DNA of 64,000 nucleotides from an uncultured Mediterranea sp. (lineage in GTDB: Bacteria > Bacteroidota > Bacteroidia > Bacteroidales > Bacteroidaceae): the NCBI RefSeq assembly GCF_902493215.1, contig NZ_CABUOL010000001.1:289282-353281 (forward strand). Direction: 5' to 3'. Below the pieces are notes generated by a model. That model saw only the letters and a list, made by a program, of their open reading frames with translations. It did not search any database and was not told the origin of the DNA. The position numbers and the translations under genes are program-made. Below, piece by piece: positions 52,337-61,200 of the stretch. Numbering within the stretch: the first letter of the stretch is position 1; every line of letters starts with the position of its first letter.

Positions 52337-54420
52337 TTAATAACATGAACAAGCTCATCCTTATTACATTGTGTGCGTTCGTCTCCGTTTGCACCCATAT
52401 GGAGGCCCAAAATTCCGATGAACAGAATTCGGCCATTATCCACGCATTACTGCCTGCACCGCAATCTGTCGTAACTTACGACGAGGAAGGTGTCAGCCCA
52501 ATGGACATCAAAGGCTTATATGCTGCGAAAAAAGTTCAGCTACCGGATAGCATCAAGAGTATCAAGAGTTTTCCCTACGTCATGAGGGACACGAAAGAAG
52601 GGAGTATCCTGCTTGAAACAGACAGAAAGATACAAGATGAAGAAGAATACGAACTGACCATCCAGGATAAACAGATCAGAATATGCGCCCGGACGTCCAA
52701 AGGGCTGCTATACGGCTTAATGACACTGGAACAGCTGGCCAGAGTGGCACGTGAGATTCAGGCTGAAATACCTGCCCTCCAAATAAAGGACAAACCTTAC
52801 AGCAAGTATCGGGCCATTCATCTGGACTTGAAACACCATATAGACAAAAAGGAATATATGTACCACATCCTGGACAAGATGGCCTCGTATAAGCTGAATG
52901 CAGCTATCGTTGAGTTCGAAGACAAAATAAAATATGAGACATACCCTGTCATCGGTGCTCCCAATGCATGGAGCATAGACGAATGGAAAAAATGGTGCGA
53001 ATATGCCCACCGGCTCAATATTGAAGTCAGTCCGCTGATTCAAGGCATCGGACACGCAGATTACATCCTGAAGCATGAAGAGATGAAACATTTGCGCGAA
53101 AACCCCGCTTCCGACTGGGTATGCTGCCCGTCGAACGAAGATTACTATAAAGTCCAATTCAGTCTTTATGCTGATGCCATAAAGGCTACTCCACATGGGA
53201 AATACCTGCATGTAGGCGGCGACGAAGTCGGGACATTGGGAACCTGCCCTTTATGCAAGAAGCAGCACAAGAACGCACTCGAACTGCAAATGAAATGGCT
53301 GAAACGTGTAAGCGACTATGCCGTAAAGCACGGCAGAACCCCTATTTTCTGGGATGACATGGTATTCAAACAAGCCGGACTTTATCCTGCCATATTGGAC
53401 CAGATTCCACCTCAGCAAGTAGATTCGGTGTGGAACAGGCAACTTCCCGAATTAGACAAACATATCCAATCGTTTCCCAAAGAGGTTATCTACATGCGCT
53501 GGCAGTATGGGAATGCCAACCAGCCGGGCAACAAGAAGGCACTGAAGTGGTATCACGACCACAAGCTGAAAACAATGGGAGCCACCGCAGCCCAGACCAC
53601 CTTTGCCATGATGCCCCTGGGAGGTTTTGTCGACAATATCAAAAGCTTTCAGCTTGCAAGAAAAGATATTCCTATCGAAGGCGTACTCTGTACCGCATGG
53701 GACGATGCGTCTCCGCTCAGCGATACGTTCTGGCAAGGCTTTATAGCCCATGCGCAATACAGCTGGAACATACAGCAGGAGATGCCAAAGGACGAATTCG
53801 ACAAGCGTTATCGTATCAATGAATTCGGATATGAAGCAGCCCAGCTGCCCAACTTCCGTCCGTTGCTGGAAAGTACATTCGCCCTTTGGGAAACCGGCCT
53901 ATTGGACGAAGGAGTGAGACGTGCACTGTATCGTACTGGCGGCAAATTCAAGCTGATGAGCCTGCCTACACCGAACAAAGGCGAATGGAGCCGGAAATAC
54001 CAGCAACGGCTGGAAGAAGCCCGAGCCGGACTGGCCAAACATCAGCAGTTGCGTGAGCTTCTGTCTGTGTATCGGAACGAGGCTGTGCGAAACGAATATT
54101 CCATTCAGGTTTTCGAATGTATCAATGACCTGACGGGCTATACGGCCGAGCTGTTGTATGCATTGGCCGAGTATGACCAAAGACGGGACTTTCCAAGCCT
54201 GAACAACCTGAAACTTTGTGTAAACAAGTTCGACACGGTCCGGCAGAACATGGAAAGCGTCTATTCGCAGATACGCGTCCTGGGACAGCCGGAAGGTTAT
54301 CTGTTGCCGATGAACTATCATTCACATCTGGCCATCCAGACAACAAACTCCGATTGGATGTTTTGGTATGAAAACAAATTCGTCAAACTCATCAAAGACA
54401 AGATTCTGTCAGTTCAATAA
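52333..54420 (+). CDS. GH20 beta-N-acetylhexosaminidase
   Basis: A 695-residue GH20 enzyme with a signal peptide or weak lipoprotein signal (SVCTHMEAQ). An N-terminal GH20b domain (LLPAPQSVV to LYGLMTLEQL) precedes the TIM barrel, whose catalytic Asp-Glu pair is Asp297-Glu298 in HVGGDEVG. YRAIHLDLKHHI and WDDMVFK are further conserved stretches. It removes terminal beta-GlcNAc or beta-GalNAc. In this operon it would trim non-reducing HexNAc left after GH88 removes the uronate. It overlaps the third lyase by four bases and is followed 29 bases later by GH95. Confidence 0.85.
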   Translation: MINNMNKLILITLCAFVSVCTHMEAQNSDEQNSAIIHALLPAPQSVVTYDEEGVSPMDIKGLYAAKKVQLPDSIKSIKSFPYVMRDTKEGSILLETDRKIQDEEEYELTIQDKQIRICARTSKGLLYGLMTLEQLARVAREIQAEIPALQIKDKPYSKYRAIHLDLKHHIDKKEYMYHILDKMASYKLNAAIVEFEDKIKYETYPVIGAPNAWSIDEWKKWCEYAHRLNIEVSPLIQGIGHADYILKHEEMKHLRENPASDWVCCPSNEDYYKVQFSLYADAIKATPHGKYLHVGGDEVGTLGTCPLCKKQHKNALELQMKWLKRVSDYAVKHGRTPIFWDDMVFKQAGLYPAILDQIPPQQVDSVWNRQLPELDKHIQSFPKEVIYMRWQYGNANQPGNKKALKWYHDHKLKTMGATAAQTTFAMMPLGGFVDNIKSFQLARKDIPIEGVLCTAWDDASPLSDTFWQGFIAHAQYSWNIQQEMPKDEFDKRYRINEFGYEAAQLPNFRPLLESTFALWETGLLDEGVRRALYRTGGKFKLMSLPTPNKGEWSRKYQQRLEEARAGLAKHQQLRELLSVYRNEAVRNEYSIQVFECINDLTGYTAELLYALAEYDQRRDFPSLNNLKLCVNKFDTVRQNMESVYSQIRVLGQPEGYLLPMNYHSHLAIQTTNSDWMFWYENKFVKLIKDKILSVQ

Positions 54421-54449
54421 CCCGCTTATACTCATATAAAATCCATGTT

Positions 54450-56924
54450 ATGACAAAATATATCAAGATTCTGACCTATTCATTGTTTCTGGCTGTTACG
54501 GCGCAACCGGCAAACGGAACAGAAAAGATCTACAAATTGTGGTACACCGCTCCCGCAGCCAACGATGGAGGGGTGTTTGAAAAAGACTGGAGCGACCGCC
54601 CCACCGACGCCGACTGGGAACGATACTCCCTGCCCATCGGCAACGGCTATATGGGCGCATCGGTTTTCGGGCGGACCGACTCCGAACGCATCCTTCTGTC
54701 CGACAAGACCCTGCATATCCGCGGACTATGGGGAACCGAGACCAATACGGCCTTTGCCAATGTTTATCTCGACTTCTTCCACAACAACCGCAAGGACTAT
54801 GAACGGAGCCTGACACTGAACGACGGCATCCAGCGGGTGCAATACAGCTATCAGGGAACAACCTACAAGCGTACCTACTTTGCCAGCTATCCGGACAAAA
54901 TTATCGCCATCAAGCTGACGGCAGATCAGGCGGCCAGCATCACGTTCAACCTGCGGATACAGATTCCCTATCTGGTACCGTTCGGAGCCCTACAACGCCC
55001 CGATTCCATCACCAAGGGGTATCTGAGCGGACCTACACAAACCCGATTCAGCGGTAACGGACGTACAGGAAGGGTTGTGGCCGAAAGCGACAACATCCTT
55101 TCCATGCGTGGCGAAACGGAATACCTGAAAATGATTTATGAGGGAAGAATCAAAGTCATCCCTTACGGAGGAAGCATCCATGCCAACCGCACGGACGACG
55201 GGAACGACTGGCTGCACGTAGAGAAAGCCGATTCGGCAGTCATACTCCTGACGACAGGTACCAACTACAAACTGCAGACCTCCGTCTTCGAAGGAGCGCC
55301 TGCCGGCAGGCTGAAGAATCAGGCCGACCCGCACGACGAGGTAGTCAGGACCATTGAAAAAGCCTCTGCCCTGGGTTACGAACAGCTGCTGGAAAGGCAT
55401 TCGGCCGACTACCGCCAGTTTTTCGACCGCGTGAAAATCGATTTGGGCGAAGCTCTGCCCGCGCTGCCCACCGACAAGCTGCTGAAAGACTATAAGGAAG
55501 GGAAAAGCAGCAACTATCTGGAAGAACTGATGTTCCAGTACGGACGCTATCTGCTGATCTGCAGTTCGCGCAAGGGAACCCTGCCCCCATTGCTGCAAGG
55601 CGTGTGGAACCAGTACGAACTGGCTCCGTGGAACAACAACTATACCCACAACATCAACATACAGATGAACTACTGGCCCGTTTTCAGTACGAACCTGGCA
55701 GAGCTCTTCGAAAGCTATGTGGACTACTACAAGGCCTACCGCCCGAAAGCGGAACAGATAGCCTCGGCATATATCCGAAAGCACCATCCCGATGCCTACT
55801 CTTCCAAACCCGGCGACAACGGATGGGTCATCGGAGCTGGTGCAGGGCCTTTCTTCATCGGACAGCCAGGAGGGCACTCAGGCCCGGGTACCGGAGGAAT
55901 GACCGCCAAACTCTTTGCCGACTATTACTACTTTACGGCCGATGACGACATCCTCAAGGAAATAAGCTATCCGGCCATTGCGGGCATGGCGCAGTTCTTC
56001 TGCAAAACGCTGACCGACACACTCGGCCACATGCTGGCCTATCCCTCATCGTCGCCCGAACAGTTCAGCAAGCTGACGGGGAAACCCTATCCCACCGTCG
56101 GATGTGCCTTCGACCAGCAAATGATTTACGAGACCTTCAACGACGTCCTGAAGACTTCCCGAATCCTTCATCGGAGCAATGCCCTGACCCGAAGAATCAA
56201 GAAACTTATGCCACAGCTCGACCCCGTAATCGTCGGCAAGTCCGGTCAGGTCAAGGAATATCGCGAAGAAGAATACTACGACGACATTGTGCTGGAGACC
56301 AACCACCGTCACATCTCCAACCTGATAGGCCTATACCCGGGTACCCTCATCAACCACCAGTCGCCACAATGGATTGATGCCGCCCAAACCACGCTCAACC
56401 TGCGCGGAGACGCTTCGACAGGATGGTCCATGGCACACAAGCTGAATCTTTGGGCCAGAACCGGAAACGGAGAACGGGCCCATCAGGTACTCGAAACGCT
56501 GCTGAAAACAGCCGTAGCAGATAACTTATGGACCAACTGCATCGCCGTCCTCCGCTCGCCTTTCCAGATTGACGCAAACTTCGGAACGACCGCAGGCATT
56601 GCCGAAATGCTTCTGCAAAGCCATGAAGCGTATATCAGTCCGCTACCGGCTCTTCCCGACAACTGGCAGACGGGAAGCTATGAAGGGCTCGTGGCACGGG
56701 GCAATTTTGAAATCTCCGTCCAATGGAAAGACAAGCGGATCACCCAACTGCAAATCCGCTCCAGAAAGGGAATGCCTTGCAGAATCAAGCTGCCGGACGG
56801 AGGCACTCTGCAACTGACTGATTCCAAGCGGCACGAAGTCGCATACCGGCTGGAGGAAGGTAACATCGCATCCTTCGGCACGCAAGCCAACGAAGTCTAT
56901 ACGTTCCGCTGCGAAGAAGAATAA
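54450..56924 (+). CDS. GH95 alpha-L-fucosidase or alpha-L-galactosidase
   Basis: An 824-residue GH95 enzyme with a signal peptide. The N-terminal motif LPIGNGYMGASVFG and the catalytic region HNINIQMNYWP are diagnostic. Asn401 and Asn403 correspond to Asn421 and Asn423 of Bifidobacterium AfcA, Glu603 in QVKEY to the general acid Glu566, and Asp708 in IDANFGTTAGIAEMLLQSH to Asp766. The residue two before the first Asn is Thr399; in AfcA I recall His there, and I recall that Thr marks alpha-L-galactosidases. It is the last gene of the lyase operon, which is unexpected for glycosaminoglycan use. Which sugar it removes is open. Confidence 0.85.
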   Translation: MTKYIKILTYSLFLAVTAQPANGTEKIYKLWYTAPAANDGGVFEKDWSDRPTDADWERYSLPIGNGYMGASVFGRTDSERILLSDKTLHIRGLWGTETNTAFANVYLDFFHNNRKDYERSLTLNDGIQRVQYSYQGTTYKRTYFASYPDKIIAIKLTADQAASITFNLRIQIPYLVPFGALQRPDSITKGYLSGPTQTRFSGNGRTGRVVAESDNILSMRGETEYLKMIYEGRIKVIPYGGSIHANRTDDGNDWLHVEKADSAVILLTTGTNYKLQTSVFEGAPAGRLKNQADPHDEVVRTIEKASALGYEQLLERHSADYRQFFDRVKIDLGEALPALPTDKLLKDYKEGKSSNYLEELMFQYGRYLLICSSRKGTLPPLLQGVWNQYELAPWNNNYTHNINIQMNYWPVFSTNLAELFESYVDYYKAYRPKAEQIASAYIRKHHPDAYSSKPGDNGWVIGAGAGPFFIGQPGGHSGPGTGGMTAKLFADYYYFTADDDILKEISYPAIAGMAQFFCKTLTDTLGHMLAYPSSSPEQFSKLTGKPYPTVGCAFDQQMIYETFNDVLKTSRILHRSNALTRRIKKLMPQLDPVIVGKSGQVKEYREEEYYDDIVLETNHRHISNLIGLYPGTLINHQSPQWIDAAQTTLNLRGDASTGWSMAHKLNLWARTGNGERAHQVLETLLKTAVADNLWTNCIAVLRSPFQIDANFGTTAGIAEMLLQSHEAYISPLPALPDNWQTGSYEGLVARGNFEISVQWKDKRITQLQIRSRKGMPCRIKLPDGGTLQLTDSKRHEVAYRLEEGNIASFGTQANEVYTFRCEEE

Positions 56925-56947
56925 GACAGTCCCCTCGGAACCATCCG

Positions 56948-57035
56948 AAAGCATTGCCGCTTCCGATGCAAAACATTGCTTTCTTTGAGGGAAAACATTG
57001 CTTCTTCCGGAGGAAAACATAGCCGCCTTTTCAGC
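56948..57035. repeat. 22-bp-period tandem array, locus F1 (4 units)
   Basis: Units start at 56948, 56970, 56992 and 57014. They open AAAGCATTGC, AAAACATTGC, AAAACATTGC and AAAACATAGC, followed by a CTTC/TTTC-rich spacer ending in GG or GC. The core matches unit 3 of locus A, more than 54 kb away. With array F2 it occupies most of the 326-bp space between the GH95 gene and dus. Confidence 0.75.
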
Positions 57036-57055
57036 GGCCCCTACCCGGCTCCCGA

Positions 57056-57165
57056 TTTGCCCGGCCCGAAGCATCCGTTTGCCCGGCTTAAACGAATGAT
57101 TTGCCCAGCTTAAACCGTCGCTTTACCCAGCTTAAACGACTGCTTTAAGCTGGGTAAACGTTTGA
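57056..57165. repeat. 22-bp-period tandem array, locus F2 (5 units, last inverted)
   Basis: Units start at 57056, 57078, 57100, 57122 and 57144. Units 2 to 4 share TTTGCCCGGCTTAAA or TTTACCCAGCTTAAA; unit 5 is the reverse complement of the unit 4 core (TTTAAGCTGGGTAAA), so units 4 and 5 form a strong hairpin. The core differs from F1 although the two arrays are only 20 bp apart. Confidence 0.8.
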
Positions 57166-57202
57166 CGGGATACGGAGAGGCGAGGATGCTTCTGCCACCC
57201 TG

Positions 57203-57234
57203 CTTGCAAAACCCCGATAATATCGCTACATTTG
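57203..57234 (+). promoter_or_regulatory. Promoter of dus
   Basis: TACATTTG at 57227-57234 is a perfect -7 box; CTTG at 57203-57206 is one base off the -33 TTTG with a 20-base spacer. The ATG of dus follows 16 bases after the -7 box. Confidence 0.55.
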
Positions 57235-57250
57235 CAGAAAACAAGAACGT

Positions 57251-58195
57251 ATGCAAGACTCATTCAACCTCCGCTTCTCCCCCCTTCAGGGATATACCGA
57301 CGCCGCCTACCGCCAGGCACACGCCCGCTGCTTCGGTGGCGTGGAATGCTACTACTCCCCCTTCGTGCGGGTGGAGCACGGCGAAATCCGACGGAAAGAC
57401 GTGCGCGACGTGGAGCCCGACAACAACCGGGGCCTGCGGCTCGTCCCCCAGCTCATTGCCTCCGACGCAGAAAAAGGGGAACGCATCCTGTCGCTCTTCG
57501 CCGAAAAGGGCTGGCAGGAGGCCGACGTCAACCTGGGCTGTCCCTTCCCCATGCTGGCCAAACGGCACAACGGAGCGGGCATGCTGCCCCATCCCGACGA
57601 AGTGGAGCGGCTGCTGACGGCCCTCTGCGAGAAGTTTCCGCAGATACGTCTGTCCGTCAAGCTGCGCCTGGGTTGGGAACGGCCCGACGAATGTCTGGCC
57701 CTGCTTCCGCTGCTCAACCGCCTGCCGCTGGCAGACGTCATCGTGCATCCCCGCCTGGGCAAGCAGCAATACAAGGGTATGGTGGATATGGAGGGGTTCC
57801 GAACGTTCTACGAAGGCTGTGAGAAGCCGCTCTTCTACAACGGCGACCTGCTGACGACGGACGACATCGACCGCATCCGCCACGAGTTTCCGCGGCTGGC
57901 AGGTGCAGTCATCGGCCGGGGGCTGCTGGCCAATCCGGCACTGGCACTGGAATATACGCAGGAAAAGCCCCTGACGGAAGAAGAGAAAAGGAAACGGATC
58001 AGGCAGATGCACACCGACGTGTTCTGCCGCTACGCCGACCAGCTGGAAGGCGGCGACCAGCAACTGCTGATGAAGATGAAGAGTTTCTGGGAATATCTGC
58101 TGCCCGACGCCGACCGCAAGGCCCGCAAAGCCATCCACAAGGCGACGCGCCTGGAAGCTTATCAACAAGCAGTCAACAGCTTGTTGAAGTCTTGA
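57251..58195 (+). CDS. dus: tRNA-dihydrouridine synthase
   Basis: A 314-residue FMN- and NADPH-dependent enzyme that reduces uridines of the tRNA D-loop. It has the FMN-binding start FSPLQGYTDAAYRQ, the catalytic Cys97 in DVNLGCPFPMLAKRHNGAGML, the phosphate-binding VIVHPRLGKQQYKG, and FYNGDLLTTDD with AVIGRGLLANP, which completes the barrel. The C-terminal helical domain fits the Dus family. I cannot tell which Dus class it is. It has its own promoter and a terminator facing the GH2 gene. Confidence 0.92.
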   Translation: MQDSFNLRFSPLQGYTDAAYRQAHARCFGGVECYYSPFVRVEHGEIRRKDVRDVEPDNNRGLRLVPQLIASDAEKGERILSLFAEKGWQEADVNLGCPFPMLAKRHNGAGMLPHPDEVERLLTALCEKFPQIRLSVKLRLGWERPDECLALLPLLNRLPLADVIVHPRLGKQQYKGMVDMEGFRTFYEGCEKPLFYNGDLLTTDDIDRIRHEFPRLAGAVIGRGLLANPALALEYTQEKPLTEEEKRKRIRQMHTDVFCRYADQLEGGDQQLLMKMKSFWEYLLPDADRKARKAIHKATRLEAYQQAVNSLLKS

Positions 58196-58214
58196 ACACA
58201 GGTTGTATACAACA

Positions 58215-58264
58215 TTCAGGCACGGAGTGCACAGCCTCAAAGGGCCATGCAGTCCGTGCCTGAA
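58215..58264. terminator. Bidirectional hairpin between dus and the GH2 gene
   Basis: TTCAGGCACGGA and TCCGTGCCTGAA form a perfect 12-bp outer stem, with TGCA/TGCA pairs inside it. It lies in the 83-bp space between two convergent stop codons. Confidence 0.75.
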
Positions 58265-58278
58265 CGTTTATTATATCC

Positions 58279-61200
58279 TTACAGACAAGGAGTGAATCTC
58301 AGCTTGTAGGAATGTTCCTCCTGAGATACGCGATAGATGGGGAGCGTGTCGACATCGCTGCCACAGCTGGCGTTGCCCACACCCCGCATAACGGCATCCA
58401 GATGGAGCACGATGTACGGACGGGCTGTCAGTTCCCACATGTGCTGTCCCTTCATCAGGTCCTCGTCGGTGTAGCGCAGAGCGGAGAAGGAAACGTTGCC
58501 TTCCGTACGGATGCAGACACCCTTGCCCGAAGCGTCGGTCAGCTTCAGTTCGCGCAGGCCTTCACGGTTGCCCATGGACTGCGGCTTGACATACTTCTCG
58601 GCCATATCGTCCACGGTCGTCGTATAGCGGCCCACCATGCAGCCGTCCTTGCGGTCGTTGTAGTTCTCCCACGGGCCGTAGGCGTAATAGTCCACCTGGC
58701 TCAGCGAGGGGTTGATGCCGCACACCAGGCCGCAACGGCGCAAGTCGGCCGTATGAGGCTGGAACACGGCGTCCATATCCATCGTACCGTCGGGGGCAAA
58801 GGTGTAGGTAATCTGCGTGTCGCAGAGCGAACCCTTACGGACGGTCTTCACCACGACTTTCGCACCGTCTTTCGTCACCGTGCATTCGCCTTCGGCCTCA
58901 AGTCCGTTCTCTGTACGGGTAAAGCGGTCGTTCTCTATCCAGCGATGGTTGTCATAGACAAAGCCCTGACCTTCGCTGACAACGGCCTGGCCGTTCATCA
59001 CCAGCGACGTCATCTGGCCGTTCTTGCGATTGAATACAGCTTCTACGTTGGCGTTCTTCACGCTGACGGTGCTTTCCGTCTCTTCCACCTGCAAGGCCAG
59101 CTTGCGGCCACCCTTGGTCGAGAGTGCGGGCAGCGGGCCGCGCTCCAGCAACGTGTATTGCTGCTGTGCTACCACATGGCCTGCCGGAGCCCAGGGAGCA
59201 GCTTCCTTCTTGCATACCTGGAGGTTGAGCATCACTTCCTCGCCTGCCTTCTGTGCCTGGCGCAGCTTGAGGGTGTTCAGTTTCAGCGTCACGGCCAAAG
59301 AGTCGTCGGGCATTACGCGGTCCAGCATCATGCTGTCGGCTGCCAGTGCCACACCGTCTTTTACGGCCTGCCAGCGCAGGTAGAAACCGTCGAGCGGCAG
59401 GAAGTCGTAGGTATTCTTCAACAGTACGCTGGCCTCATCCTTCTTCACATCCATACCCAGGAAGGCGAAATGCACATACTGATACACGGCCTTCACCTCC
59501 TTCAGCTTCGGCGACTCGTCGCGCGTAGCGGGAATGATGCCGTTGGAGCAGAAGTTGCCCTGATGGGGGCCGGGGAAGTCATAACCCGTGTGCAGGCGGT
59601 AGATACCTTTCTTTATTTCGTGAGGCTCATAGATGGCCTGGTCCACCCAGTCCCAAATGGCACCACCGATGGTGGACGAACTGCTTTCGATGCTCTGCCA
59701 GTATTCCTTCAGGTTACCGATGGCATTGCCCATGGCGTGGGCGTATTCGCAGATGAACATCGGCTTGTCGAAGGAGTTGACATACTTGTCCATCCACCGC
59801 ATGCCCGGATACATTTTCGAATAGAGGTCGCTGAAACGATTACCGCCAAATTCTTTTCCGTCGCGCGTTCCTTCGTAGTGGATGGGACGGTTGTCCAGAC
59901 GGCGGGCCGCATCGTAGCAGGCCTGGAAGTTACTGCCGCCTCCGGCTTCGTTGCCCAAGCTCCAGAAGATGACAGACGGATGGTTGCGGTCGCGCAGTAC
60001 CATGCGGTCGATGCGGTCCACAAAGGAGGGAATCCACGACGGCATGTCGCTGATAGACTGGTTGGCATGGTCTTCGAGGTCGGCCTCATCCATCGTATAG
60101 AGTCCGAAGTAGTCGAACATGGCGTACATCTTGGCCGCGTTCGGATAGTGGGACGTACGGATGGTATTGATGTTGTTCTGTTTCATCAGCAATACGTCGC
60201 GCAACATCGACTCTACAGGCACGGCACGGCCGTAAAGGGGGTGCGTATCGTGGCGGTTCGTACCTTTGAAGAACACGCGCTGGCCGTTGATGTATACCAG
60301 CGGGCCACGCACTTCGATGTCTCTGAAGCCATATTTCGTAGAGAAGGCCATCTCATCCTTGCCTCCCTCACGCTGGATGACGTGCAGAGTGTAGAGGTTC
60401 GGCGTCTCGGCCGTCCAGAGCTGCAAGTCCTTCAACGAAGAAAACAATGCTTTCGCCTCCACTTCGCGGTCTTTTTCAGTGAACGAAACAGTGAGTTCCT
60501 TTTCGGCTACCAATGAGCCGTCGGAAGCCAGCAGGCGGAGGGCTATGTCTTTCTTGCCGTTCAGCCCGTCGCGATTGTCGAGCTTCAGGGCAACGGAGAG
60601 CTCACCGGCCTTATATCCGGCCTGCGCATCGAGGCGGGAGGTGATGTAATGGTCGCGTACGCTGACCTTCGGAGTGCTGTACAGACAGACGTCGCGGAAG
60701 ATACCGCTCATGCGGAACATGTCCTGACACTCCAGATAGGAGCCGTCGCTCCAGCGGAACACCTGTACGGCCAGGCGGTTACGGCCCGTACGCAGGTATG
60801 GAGTCAGGTCGAATTCGGCCACGTTGTTGGCACCCTGCGTATAGCCCACGTATTTACCGTTCAGATAAACCAGCGCGGCACTATAAATACCTCCGAAGTG
60901 GATGAAGGTGCGACGGTTCTCCCAGCCCTTCGGCAGGTCGAAAAAGCGCACGTAGGAACCCACGGGGTTGATGCCGTAGTTCTTGCCGCCGTCGTTGAAA
61001 CCCTTGCGGGCGTCGATGTAGGGAGGCGTATTGGCGTGCGGATATTCCACATTGGCATAGATGGGGCGGTCGTAACCCTGCATCTCCCAGTTGGAAGGCA
61101 CGGGGATGGTTTCCCAGCCCGACACGTCGAAGTCTTCCTTGTAGAAGTTCAACGGGCGTTGCGAGGGTTCGGGTACAAAGTTGAAAGACCAGTCGCCGTT

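Noticed and set aside
58312..60516. A 734-residue plus-strand frame opposite the GH2 gene
   Set aside because: The antisense frame stays open because of high-GC codon use in the GH2 gene; it has no family motif, while GH2 catalytic residues are clear on the minus strand.
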